From NCBI RefSeq assembly GCF_902459765.1, contig NZ_CABPSP010000001.1, positions 434,001 to 498,000 of the forward strand: 64,000 bases of DNA, given 5' to 3'. Position 1 is the first letter of the stretch. Every line of letters starts with the position of its first letter. Shown here one piece after another: positions 8,493 through 16,807 of the stretch. The DNA is from Pandoraea anapnoica. Lineage in GTDB: Bacteria; Pseudomonadota; Gammaproteobacteria; Burkholderiales; Burkholderiaceae. The translations under genes and the position numbers were made by a program. Under the pieces are notes generated by a model. The model searched no databases and had not been told where the DNA came from. It saw only the letters and a program-made list of their open reading frames with translations.

Positions 8493-9440
8493 TCACAGCG
8501 GCGTCATCACCGGCTCGCCCGCCTGATAGCGGCGGGTATTCTCCATGAACATCGAAAGGGTAGCGGCTTCCGCTTCTGGCGAACGACCTGCCACGTGCGG
8601 ACTCAGCACGATGTTCTGCAAGTCGATGAGTGCGGCGGGCGGCGACGGCTCGCCTTCGTAGACGTCCAGCCCCGCGCCAGCGATCACGCCGTTGCGCAAT
8701 GCATCGGCAAGTGCTGCGGTGTCGACGACGCTGCCGCGTCCCAGATTGACGAGAAAGCCGTCTTTGCCAAGCGCGCGCAGCACGTCGGCATTGATCATGT
8801 GATGTGACTCGGCACCGCCCGGTGCCGTGACGACCAGAATGTCGGCCCATTCGGCCAGAGCCGTCACGTTGTCGAAGTATTGATAGTGCGACGGGAGGTC
8901 GTCGCGACGGTTCCGGTTTCGGTAGCCAATCTGCATATCGAAGCCTTCGCCGCGTTTGGCGAACTGACGGCCGACCGCGCCAAGACCGACGATCCCGAGC
9001 TTCTTTCCGGCCACACCCGGCTGCATCGGCAGCGCGTCGCGCCAGATGCCCTTGCGGCACGCCGCGTCATACTCCGGAAGGCGACGAATTGCGGCGAGCA
9101 GTAGGGCAAAGCCCTGATCCGCCACGGTCGGGGCATTGGCGCCCGCGCCATGCACCACCACGATGTTGCGTGCGTGCATCGCCGGAATGTCCAGATTCTC
9201 ATAACCGGCACCGAGTGCGCTGACAAGCTCGGCGTTCGGCAGATGCACCAGCTCGGCGGCGTTCATGCCGCGCGAACCGTTGGTGAGCACGAAACGCACG
9301 CGCTCGCCATCGGGTCCCCAGCCTTCCGGCGTCGGATGATGGCTCGGGCGGTAAATCACTTCGAAACGGGTTTGCAGTTCGGACAACTGCTCGGGATGCA
9401 TCGGGATGATGACCAGCAAGGGGGGCAGCGACACCTTCAA
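8493..9440 (-). CDS. D-isomer-specific 2-hydroxyacid dehydrogenase
   Basis: Cytosolic NAD(P)H-dependent dehydrogenase of about 315 residues, probably of the glyoxylate/hydroxypyruvate reductase group. The Rossmann motif is GLGAVGRQFAKR. Catalytic residues are Arg in NLGRGSVVD, Glu in DVYEGEP and His in LSPHVAGRS. The first available start is TTG 9440, close behind an in-frame stop; ATG 9401 would remove 13 residues of the first beta strand and has no ribosome site, so TTG is preferred. It stands alone, convergent with the zinc-ribbon gene, and lies downstream of the aromatic transporter on the same strand, 113 bases away. Confidence 0.88.
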   Translation of the reverse strand: MKVSLPPLLVIIPMHPEQLSELQTRFEVIYRPSHHPTPEGWGPDGERVRFVLTNGSRGMNAAELVHLPNAELVSALGAGYENLDIPAMHARNIVVVHGAGANAPTVADQGFALLLAAIRRLPEYDAACRKGIWRDALPMQPGVAGKKLGIVGLGAVGRQFAKRGEGFDMQIGYRNRNRRDDLPSHYQYFDNVTALAEWADILVVTAPGGAESHHMINADVLRALGKDGFLVNLGRGSVVDTAALADALRNGVIAGAGLDVYEGEPSPPAALIDLQNIVLSPHVAGRSPEAEAATLSMFMENTRRYQAGEPVMTPL

Positions 9441-9553
9441 TCTCCGTCAGAGGAATTTGGACCGACGGCGGCAGGTGTGCAGGCACCTCGATTCGCCGTC
9501 AGTCCACACTCTATCCCTATCCGCGACGGATTGCGCGCTGCGTCAACGCCGGG

Positions 9554-10897
9554 TCAGGCCGCCGCCTCGACGGCGAGCAAGGCTTGCCGGTGGCGAATGC
9601 GACCGAGCGTCAGCATCGTGAAACCGGCCAGCACAGCAGGTACGCCGATGGCGGCGAACAGCGCGGGCATCGACCAGCCCATCGCGAGCATCGATGCACC
9701 GCCAACCGACCCAACCACCGAGCCCATGCGCCCGACACCGTTTGCCCAGCTCACGCCCGTCGCGCGGCAATCCGTCGGATAGAACTCGGCGGAGAGCGCG
9801 TTCGCGCCGACCTGTCCGCCCGAGACGCAGAACCCGGCCCAGAACACGGCGACCGAAGCGAGCACCGGCGAACTGGCCAACGGGCCGACGGCGGCTACGC
9901 ACACGCCTGCCAGTACGTAGGCTGTTGCGAGCACGTAATGCGGATTGAAACGGTCCATCAACCAGCCGAGCACAATGGCCCCGAGCGTGCCGCCGACCTG
10001 GAACATCGCAGTGACGATGGCCGCGTTACGCAGCGTCAGACCGTTCGTGCGCAGCAGCGTCGGAAGCCAGCTCGAAAGCAGATAGATCACCAGCAGGCTC
10101 ATGAAGAACGTCACCCAGAAAAGCAACGTGCCACGCAGCAATTCCGGCTTGAACAGATGGCGCACCGGCGACGTGGTCGACGGCTTCATCGCCACATTGA
10201 ATGTTGCGCCGCGCAGATCCTCATGCGGCGCAATGCGTTGCAGCGACGCGGCCACCCGCTCCGGCGACTTGCCCGCCATCACCAGATAGCGCACGGATTC
10301 AGGCAGAGCCCGGATCAGAACGACGCCGAGCACGATGGGCATCACGCCACCGACGATCAGCACCGAACGCCAGCCGAACGCTTCGATCAGGCCTGCCGAA
10401 GCGAGGCCACCCAAGGCCGAGCCGAGCGTGAAACCGCAGAACATCGTCGTCACAAGAAACGAACGGCGCGAGTCGGGGCAGTATTCCGACGTCAGCGTGA
10501 TCGCGTTCGGCATCGCACCGCCGAGACCAAGGCCCGTCAGGAAACGCAACGCGATCAGGTGCCACAGATCCATCGACCAGGCCGACGCGAGACTTGCGAC
10601 ACCGAAGAACAGGACCGAGAAGATGAGGATGGTCTTGCGTCCGAGCTTGTCGGCGAGCGGGCCGAACAGGAACGCACCGGCCATAAGACCGGCGAGTCCC
10701 GCACCGAACAGCGGGGCGAGATGTGCGGGCGTGAGCGACCATTCGGCACGAATCGCGGGGGCGATGAAGCCGATGGCGGCGGTATCGAAACCGTCGATGG
10801 CGACGATCAGGAAGCACAGAACGACGATCATCATCTGAAACGGCGAGATGCGATGCCGATCGATGAACGCCGTCACGTTGATGGGACTCACTGGCAT
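9554..10897 (-). CDS. mhbT: MFS aromatic acid:H+ symporter (3-hydroxybenzoate uptake)
   Basis: Twelve-helix inner-membrane transporter of the AAHS family (PcaK/BenK/MhbT group), 447 residues from the ATG preceded by GAGGAG. The family signature after helix 1 is DGFDTAAIGFIAPAI, which carries the aspartate used in aromatic acid transport. The loop 2-3 motif is GPLADKLGRKTILIFS. The central loop and RFNPHY in loop 8-9 are also typical. It is the last gene of the gentisate operon, 111 bases after the hydroxylase, so 3-hydroxybenzoate or gentisate is the most likely substrate. The substrate is inferred from context. Confidence 0.85.
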   Translation of the reverse strand: MPVSPINVTAFIDRHRISPFQMMIVVLCFLIVAIDGFDTAAIGFIAPAIRAEWSLTPAHLAPLFGAGLAGLMAGAFLFGPLADKLGRKTILIFSVLFFGVASLASAWSMDLWHLIALRFLTGLGLGGAMPNAITLTSEYCPDSRRSFLVTTMFCGFTLGSALGGLASAGLIEAFGWRSVLIVGGVMPIVLGVVLIRALPESVRYLVMAGKSPERVAASLQRIAPHEDLRGATFNVAMKPSTTSPVRHLFKPELLRGTLLFWVTFFMSLLVIYLLSSWLPTLLRTNGLTLRNAAIVTAMFQVGGTLGAIVLGWLMDRFNPHYVLATAYVLAGVCVAAVGPLASSPVLASVAVFWAGFCVSGGQVGANALSAEFYPTDCRATGVSWANGVGRMGSVVGSVGGASMLAMGWSMPALFAAIGVPAVLAGFTMLTLGRIRHRQALLAVEAAA

Positions 10898-11008
10898 GGG
10901 GTGTCTCCTCGAAGGTGCCAGAAATCGCGCGACAGCAGGATAGCGGTCGCGCGACGGGTCCACGCGGTGGAATATTTTTGTTCCGCGTGGTGTATTGCGC
11001 TCAGCCGT

Positions 11009-12226
11009 TCATGCGTCGGCCAGCCACGGGGTTTGCGACAGGCAGTACTCGGCGCGCCAACCGTGCAGCCATTGCAGGGCGTCGTAGAACTGTGCTTGCG
11101 TGCGGCCCTTCCACAGCGAGTTGCGCACCCAGCGATCCACGCCTTTGGCGTGATAGACGCGGCCCATGTCGCGTGCGCCGTAAAGCACACGCGCGGTGCG
11201 CGGAATGCGAGCGTGCTCGTAGCGACGGAAGGCCTCGGTGAAGTCGCCGTTCGCTGCCGTGTAGGCGGCCCCGAGCGTGACGGCGTCTTCGAGTGCCTGA
11301 CACGCGCCTTGCGCGATGTACTGCGTCATCGGGTGCGCCGCGTCGCCGAGGATCGTCGCGCGGCCAAAACTCCACTGCTCGACCGGGTCACGGTCGGCGG
11401 TGGCCCAGCGACGCCACGACGTCGGACGGTCGAGCATCTGATGCGGCAACGCGTCGATGCCTTGGAAGTACGACAGCACTTCTTCCTTGCTGCCGTCGCG
11501 CACGCCCCACACTTCCTTCTCGCGGCTATGGAAGGTCACGACGAGGTTATATTGCTTGCCGCCGCGCAGCGGGTAGTGCACGAGGTGGCAGTTTGGACCG
11601 GCCCACACGACCGGCGCGTTGACCTGCAAGTCCTTCGGCATGTTCTCGACGTCAACCACTGCCCGGTAGACCACATGACCCGTCACACGCGGCTCGTCGC
11701 CGATCAGGGCGGCGCGCACGGCGGATTTCACGCCATCGCAGCCGATCACGGCGTCGGCGGTGTGACGCTCGCCGTGCTGGTCGATGACCGTGACGCCAAG
11801 CGCATCCTGTTCCAGCGACACGACACGGGTGGCCGTGCGGAACTGGATTCGCGGATTGCGTTGCACGGCTTCGAGGATCGACAGATGAATGTCTGCGCGA
11901 TGGATCACGGCGTATGGGTTGCCGAAGCGTTCGCGATACGGCGCGCCAACGTCGACTTCCGCGATGATGCTGCGGTCGATGGCGTCACGTAGCGTGATGT
12001 GGTCGGTGAAGACCGAGCGTCCGCGCGCGGCCTCGCCGACGCCGAGCGCATCGAGTGCGGCGAAGGCGTTGGCTGCCAACTGGATGCCCGCACCGATTTC
12101 GCCAATGGTCTCGGCCTGCTCCAGCAGCTCGATCTGCACGCCCTGATTGGCGAGCGCGAGCGCAGCGGCGAGGCCGCCGATGCCGCCGCCGACGACCAGC
12201 GCTTTGGGTTGATGGGGTTGCGTCAT
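11009..12226 (-). CDS. mhbM: 3-hydroxybenzoate 6-hydroxylase (FAD monooxygenase)
   Basis: Flavoprotein that hydroxylates 3-hydroxybenzoate at C6 to gentisate using NADH and oxygen. It is a 405-residue class A monooxygenase. The FAD dinucleotide fold is VVGGGIGGLAAALAL near the N-terminus, the DG motif is AVIGCDGVKSAVR (about residue 170), and the GD motif is RATILGDAAHPMTQYIAQG (about residue 300). The ATG at 12226 has GAGGAG upstream; the same GGAGACAAGC leader occurs before the dioxygenase gene. Salicylate hydroxylases share this fold, so salicylate 5- or 1-hydroxylation is the alternative, but the full gentisate pathway alongside favours the 3-hydroxybenzoate enzyme. Confidence 0.88.
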   Translation of the reverse strand: MTQPHQPKALVVGGGIGGLAAALALANQGVQIELLEQAETIGEIGAGIQLAANAFAALDALGVGEAARGRSVFTDHITLRDAIDRSIIAEVDVGAPYRERFGNPYAVIHRADIHLSILEAVQRNPRIQFRTATRVVSLEQDALGVTVIDQHGERHTADAVIGCDGVKSAVRAALIGDEPRVTGHVVYRAVVDVENMPKDLQVNAPVVWAGPNCHLVHYPLRGGKQYNLVVTFHSREKEVWGVRDGSKEEVLSYFQGIDALPHQMLDRPTSWRRWATADRDPVEQWSFGRATILGDAAHPMTQYIAQGACQALEDAVTLGAAYTAANGDFTEAFRRYEHARIPRTARVLYGARDMGRVYHAKGVDRWVRNSLWKGRTQAQFYDALQWLHGWRAEYCLSQTPWLADA

Positions 12227-12320
12227 GCTTGTCTCCTCGGGCAGTGCCTGCCCTCCTGCTTTTTCTTTCACTTCCGGCGCACGCGGCCAGCGTCGTGTGA
12301 GGACGCTGGCGTTACATCGT

Positions 12321-12962
12321 TCACGCCGAGTAATCCGGTTGACGGCTGGGGGCCGCAGCGAGAAACGCCGGATGCGTTTCCGCCAGCGCGAACACCGCCA
12401 TCGCGCGCGGATACGCCGACAGATCGCAACCCATGCGCTGTGCGTTGGCGATCTGCGGGATCAGGCAGACGTCTGCCAGCGTGGGTGTGTCGCCGAAGCA
12501 CCATGCGCCGTGCCCGTACTTCACCAGCAGACGCTCGACACCCGCCATACCTTCTGCGACCCAGTGGCGATACCACGCGTCCTTCTGCTCGGCCGACAAC
12601 CCGAGCGGTCCTTGCAGATACTTCAGGATGCGCAGGTTGTTCACCGGGTGGATGTCGCAACTGATGAGCATCGATAGTTCGAGCACGCGGGCGCGCGCCT
12701 CGATGTCCTGCGGCACCAGGCGCGTCTGCGGATACTTCGCGTCGAGATAGTCGATGATGGCGAGCGACTGGCCGAGCGAGACGTCGCCGTCGACCAGCGC
12801 GGGCACGGTGGCCGACGCGTTCACTTCGTCGACATACGGCTGCGCGCGATGCTCACCGACACGGATGTTCACCGCAATGGTGTCGAACGCGAGTCCCTTG
12901 AGCGCGAGGGCGATGCGCACGCGGTACGACGTCGAACTGTTGAAAAAGCTGTAGAGCTGCAT
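12321..12962 (-). CDS. mhbI: Maleylpyruvate isomerase (zeta-class GST)
   Basis: Glutathione-dependent isomerase converting maleylpyruvate to fumarylpyruvate, the second ring-derived step after gentisate cleavage. It is 213 residues, the usual length. The N-terminal thioredoxin fold carries SSTSYRVRIAL, the zeta-class glutathione motif (SSxxxRVRIAL); the domain continues to ATVPALVDGDVSLGQSLAIIDYL. The C-terminal helical domain has DIHPVNNLRILKYL, which is typical of maleylacetoacetate/maleylpyruvate isomerases. The start at 12962 is 10 bases after the stop of the hydrolase gene. An upstream frame extension would run back through that gene and is rejected. Confidence 0.93.
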   Translation of the reverse strand: MQLYSFFNSSTSYRVRIALALKGLAFDTIAVNIRVGEHRAQPYVDEVNASATVPALVDGDVSLGQSLAIIDYLDAKYPQTRLVPQDIEARARVLELSMLISCDIHPVNNLRILKYLQGPLGLSAEQKDAWYRHWVAEGMAGVERLLVKYGHGAWCFGDTPTLADVCLIPQIANAQRMGCDLSAYPRAMAVFALAETHPAFLAAAPSRQPDYSA

Positions 12963-12972
12963 GGCCGTTGCC

Positions 12973-13671
12973 TCAGACCACGCGCACCGTGATCTCGCCG
13001 AGACCTTCGACGGCCGTGACCATCGTCTCGCCTGCCTTGACCGGGCCAACGCCTTCAGGGGTGCCCGTGTAGATCAGGTCGCCCGGTTCCAGACGGAAGA
13101 ATTGCGACAGGTACGAGACCGTTTCGGCCACCGACCAGATCAGATGCGTGACGTCGCTCTTTTGCTTCTGCACGCCGTCCACGGTCAGCGAGATCGCGGC
13201 CTTTTCGACGTGACCGACGCTGGAGACCGGATGGATCGGGCCGATCGGTGCCGACGCATCGAAGGCCTTGCCGATTTCCCACGGACGGCCCATCTCGCGC
13301 ATCTTCATTTGCAGATCGCGACGTGTCATGTCCAGACCGACGGCGTAACCCCAGACGTGTTCCAGTGCCTGATCAAGCGGAATGTCGGAACCGGCCTTAC
13401 CGATCACGGCGACCAGTTCGGCTTCGTAGTGATAGTTGCTCGTCTGCGCCGGGTACTTCAGTTCCAGCGTGTCGCCGTAGGCGACCGGCAGCACGGCGTC
13501 GGCGGGCTTGCAGAAGAAGAACGGCGGTTCGCGGTCCGGATCGAAGCCCATTTCACGGGCATGGGCAGCGTAGTTGCGGCCCACGCAGTACACGCGACGT
13601 ACGGCGAACTGGTCGTTGCTGCCGACAACGGGAATGCCGACGACGGCGGGCGGGGTGAAGACGTAGGACAT
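12973..13671 (-). CDS. mhbH: Fumarylpyruvate hydrolase (FAH family)
   Basis: Metal-dependent hydrolase of the fumarylacetoacetate hydrolase superfamily that splits fumarylpyruvate into fumarate and pyruvate. It is 232 residues. The small-FAH hallmarks are VYCVGRNYAAHAREM near residue 30, PPFFFCKPADAV, the metal-binding HYEAELVAVIG (His-x-Glu-x-Glu) around residue 78, GYAVGLDMTRRDLQ, and GDLIYTGTPEGVGPV near the C-terminus. It lies 98 bases after the dioxygenase gene in the gentisate operon and directly precedes the isomerase. All catalytic segments are intact. Confidence 0.95.
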   Translation of the reverse strand: MSYVFTPPAVVGIPVVGSNDQFAVRRVYCVGRNYAAHAREMGFDPDREPPFFFCKPADAVLPVAYGDTLELKYPAQTSNYHYEAELVAVIGKAGSDIPLDQALEHVWGYAVGLDMTRRDLQMKMREMGRPWEIGKAFDASAPIGPIHPVSSVGHVEKAAISLTVDGVQKQKSDVTHLIWSVAETVSYLSQFFRLEPGDLIYTGTPEGVGPVKAGETMVTAVEGLGEITVRVV

Positions 13672-13769
13672 GGTGATTGACTCAGCGAATTAAGTGGAAG
13701 GGCGATGACCTCGCGCGTGCCACGCAGGCGTGGCTGGCGACGTGAGGTCGTCAGATAGTGGGATCTCGC

Positions 13770-14807
13770 TCAGGTGCGGGACTCGCGCAGCAGGTTCAGC
13801 GCTGCGAGCACGGGGCGGTCGGAGTAGCTGAACAGCACGGCGTCGTCGAGCGCGGCGAGTTGCACCGGCGCCCACGACGGCACCACAAAGTGATCGCGCG
13901 GTTCGAACTGAAACACGTCGTCGCCGATGCGCACCGTGCCGCGACCTTCGACGACCGAGAACACCGTTGCATCGGTGCTGCGATAGGTCTTGCCCTGGAA
14001 GCCGGCCGGCAGGTATTGCATGAACGTCGCCATCGTCGGCATCGGCCAGCCACCGGTCGCCGGATTGACGTAGCGCAGCTTGATGCCGTCCCACGGATCG
14101 AGTTCACCGTTGCGATACAGCGTGTCGAGCGCTTCGCGCGAGCGGGCGTACGGGTAGCTGAAGATCGGCGACGTCGGATCGCTGACCTTGTGATGCACCG
14201 GCAGCATGTTGAAGCCGTAGCGTGCGAAGCTGTCGCCCTCGGGACGCTGTACGGGTTGTTGCGATTCGGGGTAGTTCTCGGCGAAACCTGCGTCGAAGTA
14301 CTGCACGAGCGGGATGTCGAGGCCGTCGAGCCAGACGACCGGCTCGCCGTCGGACGGATTGCCGTGATCGTGCCAGGTCCACGACGGCGTGATGATGAAG
14401 TCACCCGGGTGCATCGTCGTGCGCTCACCGTTGACGGCCGTCCATGCGCCGCTGCCTTCCACGATGAAGCGCAGTGCCGATTGCGTGTGACGATGGCTCG
14501 GGGCGATTTCGCCCGGCAGGATCAGTTGCAGACCGGCATAGAGCGAACCGGTGATGCTCGACGACCCCGGCGTGCCGGGGTTCTGCAGAATCAGCACGCG
14601 ACGTACGGCTTCTTCGGCGCTGATGACGCGACCTGCTTCCATCACGAGCGGGCGCACTTCGTTGTATTTCCAGATGGCGGGAACAACGCGCGGGCGCGGC
14701 TGCGGTGGCACCAGGCTGTGCAGTGATTCCCACAGCGGGGCCATGTGGTTGTGACCGATGTGTTCGTAATAGGCAGCGCGTTCGGCGCTGGGGGCGCGAT
14801 CGGACAT
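13770..14807 (-). CDS. mhbD: Gentisate 1,2-dioxygenase
   Basis: Fe(II) bicupin dioxygenase that opens the gentisate ring to maleylpyruvate. It is 345 residues. The N-terminal cupin has the iron ligands in [16 protein letters not shown] and [17 protein letters not shown]; the second cupin has [52 protein letters not shown] is a typical start. GGAG lies 7 bases before this ATG (14807); the earlier ATG at 14819 lacks one. It is first in the minus-strand operon and divergent from the LysR gene across 204 bases containing a clear inverted repeat. Confidence 0.96.
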   Translation of the reverse strand: MSDRAPSAERAAYYEHIGHNHMAPLWESLHSLVPPQPRPRVVPAIWKYNEVRPLVMEAGRVISAEEAVRRVLILQNPGTPGSSSITGSLYAGLQLILPGEIAPSHRHTQSALRFIVEGSGAWTAVNGERTTMHPGDFIITPSWTWHDHGNPSDGEPVVWLDGLDIPLVQYFDAGFAENYPESQQPVQRPEGDSFARYGFNMLPVHHKVSDPTSPIFSYPYARSREALDTLYRNGELDPWDGIKLRYVNPATGGWPMPTMATFMQYLPAGFQGKTYRSTDATVFSVVEGRGTVRIGDDVFQFEPRDHFVVPSWAPVQLAALDDAVLFSYSDRPVLAALNLLRESRT

Positions 14808-14945
14808 GCTTGTCTCCATGTAGGAAGGGAGCCCGGTTGGCTCGTCTGGCGACTGTCGCAGACGGCGTTGCGTGGTGCTTTTCGGGTCTATGAATAGCGT
14901 TATACTCGGCGAGACATATTATTTGAAATGAAAAAATCATCGGAT

Positions 14946-14965
14946 CCATACGAAAAAACGTATGG
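14946..14965. promoter_or_regulatory. LysR-type operator of the gentisate operon
   Basis: Perfect 7-bp inverted repeat CCATACG-N6-CGTATGG between the dioxygenase and LysR genes, 46 bases before the LysR start. It contains ATAC-N8-GTAT, one base longer than the classic LTTR box (ATAC-N7-GTAT, T-N11-A). The surrounding stretch is AT-rich compared with the genes on both sides. It most likely binds the adjacent regulator and controls both directions; this is inferred from position and symmetry. Confidence 0.75.
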
Positions 14966-15011
14966 GTAGAGGGATTTGAGCGGTACCCGCCGAGGTACCC
15001 GGAGACAGCGT

Positions 15012-15962
15012 ATGGATTGGACGCAACGACTACGGCTGCGCAACTTGCAGATGCTGCTGACCCTTGCGGAGACGGGCAACATGAGCCAGTCCGCCGCGCT
15101 GCTCAACACGACGCAGCCCGGTTTGTCCAAGTGGCTCAAGGATCTGGAGGACGACATTGGTCTGCCGCTTTTCGAACGTCAGGCGCGCGGACTGCGGCCG
15201 ACGTCGTACGGCGAGGCGCTGATTCAGCACGCGCGGCGCATCGAAGCGCAGCTCGACACGGCCCGCGACGATCTCGACGCCATGCGAGAAGGCGGGAGCG
15301 GACTGGTGGCGATTGGGACGTCCGGGGCGTCGTCGGCGGACACGGTGCCGCTCGCCGTATTGCTGCTCCTGCAACGCATGCCGCGGGTGCAGGCGCGCGT
15401 TGTCGAAAACACGATGGACCGGCTGATGAATCAGTTGGCACACAGTGAGATCGACATCGTTGTCGGACGCTCGGCCCCCGAGCTACAGGACCGTAACGTG
15501 CGCACGGAGGCGCTGTATCTGGAGCCGTTGCACTTTGTCGCACGTACGCGGCATCCGGTGTTTTCGTTACCGACGGTGGATTGGGCGGATATCCAGCGCT
15601 ACCGCTGGGTCGTCTGGCCGCGAGGCACGCCGATTCGCAATGCGCTGGAGTCGGCGCTGGCCGAAGCGGGGTATCCGCTACCGAACGACACCGTCGAATC
15701 GAACTCGACGATTCTCAATCTCACACTGCTCAACAACAGCGACATGATCGGTCTGGCGTCGCACCGTACCGCAAGCCGCCTGCAGGCGCTTGGGGCGCTG
15801 CGCATTGTGCCGTTACGTCTCGCTGGATTCGGTGGCGTTTCGATGTACTGGCGCGACGACGGCGCGAACCGCGCCGCCGTGGTCGAGGCGCTTGAATGCC
15901 TGCGTTCGGCAGCGAAGCGTTCGACGGGGGATTTGGTGGAGGGGGTTGGGGGGGAAGGGTGA
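15012..15962 (+). CDS. mhbR: LysR-family regulator of the gentisate operon
   Basis: LysR-type regulator of 316 residues. The N-terminal winged helix-turn-helix covers residues about 5-65 (LQMLLTLAETGNMSQSAALLNTTQPGLSKWLKDLE). The C-terminal effector-binding domain has the usual GTSGASSADTVP start and ends with a short glycine-rich tail. The ATG is taken at 15012 with GGAG 7 bases upstream; 12 further in-frame codons upstream lack support. It is divergent from the complete 3-hydroxybenzoate/gentisate operon and so probably activates it with a pathway intermediate as inducer. The GbpR/CbbR-like sequence type does not fix the ligand. Confidence 0.85.
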   Translation: MDWTQRLRLRNLQMLLTLAETGNMSQSAALLNTTQPGLSKWLKDLEDDIGLPLFERQARGLRPTSYGEALIQHARRIEAQLDTARDDLDAMREGGSGLVAIGTSGASSADTVPLAVLLLLQRMPRVQARVVENTMDRLMNQLAHSEIDIVVGRSAPELQDRNVRTEALYLEPLHFVARTRHPVFSLPTVDWADIQRYRWVVWPRGTPIRNALESALAEAGYPLPNDTVESNSTILNLTLLNNSDMIGLASHRTASRLQALGALRIVPLRLAGFGGVSMYWRDDGANRAAVVEALECLRSAAKRSTGDLVEGVGGEG

Positions 15963-15988
15963 AAGTTCAGGAGGGCCGCCGCATTTTG

Positions 15989-16103
15989 GCGGCGCCAAGT
16001 TTAGCGGGCACTTATCCGAACTTCCCCATACCCGCCGCGTCACGTCGGAAAACCTGCACCCCAAACCCCAAAGCGGCCCGAGCGGTTTGCTAAACTTGCC
16101 GCC
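15989..16103. repeat. Long-spaced inverted repeat upstream of ruvA
   Basis: AAGTTTAGC at 15998-16006 is exactly complementary to GCTAAACTT at 16089-16097. Each is flanked on the outside by GGCGGC (15989-15994) or GCCGCC (16098-16103), with a 3-base insertion in the left arm. The copies are about 80 bases apart. A small GCCGCC/GGCGGC hairpin overlaps the left arm at 15976-15994. It may be paired protein sites, part of the ruvA promoter, or a long stem in the leader. The 168-bp gap from 15963 to 16130 holds no gene. Confidence 0.5.
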
Positions 16104-16130
16104 TGTCGAAGTCACTCTCTCGGGGCGTCA

Positions 16131-16712
16131 ATGATTGGCCGCATCTCCGGCACATTGCTGGAAAAGAATCCGCCGCACATCCTGGTCGATTGCCAGGGTG
16201 TGGGTTATGAAATCTCGGTGCCGATGAGCACTTTCTTCAACCTGCCGAACGTCGGTGAGCGCGTGGCGTTGCTCACGCAGTTCATCGTGCGCGAAGACGC
16301 GCAACTGCTCTTCGGTTTCGGCTCACCGGACGAGCGTAACACGTTCCGTGAATTGCTCAAGATTTCGGGCGTCGGTGCACGCACCGCACTCGCGATCCTC
16401 TCGGGCATGAGCGTGGCTGACATCGCGCAGGCCGTCACGTTGCAGGAGTCCGGACGTCTGACCAAGATCCCGGGCATCGGCAAGAAGACGGCCGAGCGTC
16501 TGCTGCTCGAACTCAAGGGCAAGCTCGGCGCGCAACTCGGCACCGTCGCCGGGGCCGCAGCACCGCACGATCACAAGAGCGATGTCGTCAACGCGCTGCT
16601 CGCGCTGGGCTATTCCGACAAGGAAGCGCTCGCAGCGGTCAAGACAGTGCCCGACGGCACGAGCGTGTCGGACGGCATCAAGCACGCGCTCAAGTCGCTG
16701 TCGAAGGCCTGA
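16131..16712 (+). CDS. ruvA: Holliday junction branch-migration protein RuvA
   Basis: Tetrameric protein that binds Holliday junctions and loads the RuvB helicase. It is 193 residues, full length. Domain I (residues 1-62) begins [12 protein letters not shown]. Domain II has two helix-hairpin-helix motifs, around [13 protein letters not shown] and [16 protein letters not shown]. The C-terminal three-helix domain III (residues about 145-193: [20 protein letters not shown]) contacts RuvB. In most Burkholderiales ruvA sits between ruvC and ruvB; here neither is adjacent, and LysR genes lie on both sides. Confidence 0.97.
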   Translation: MIGRISGTLLEKNPPHILVDCQGVGYEISVPMSTFFNLPNVGERVALLTQFIVREDAQLLFGFGSPDERNTFRELLKISGVGARTALAILSGMSVADIAQAVTLQESGRLTKIPGIGKKTAERLLLELKGKLGAQLGTVAGAAAPHDHKSDVVNALLALGYSDKEALAAVKTVPDGTSVSDGIKHALKSLSKA

Positions 16713-16807
16713 GCGGTTCGCCTGGGCGAGCGCGCACGGGCCGGACACGATTCGTCTGACGCAAGCACGGGAGCGGCAAGGGAGTGAACAGAGAGTGAGG
16801 AGGCGGC

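Noticed and set aside
9584-11992. 802-codon plus-strand frame over the transporter and hydroxylase genes
   Set aside because: Long only because GC-rich antisense DNA has few stops; Arg/His/Gln-rich without any domain, while both minus-strand genes are canonical.
15976-15994. GCCGCC/GGCGGC hairpin as a terminator of the LysR gene
   Set aside because: Only six base pairs and no following T tract; kept only as part of the inverted repeat description.
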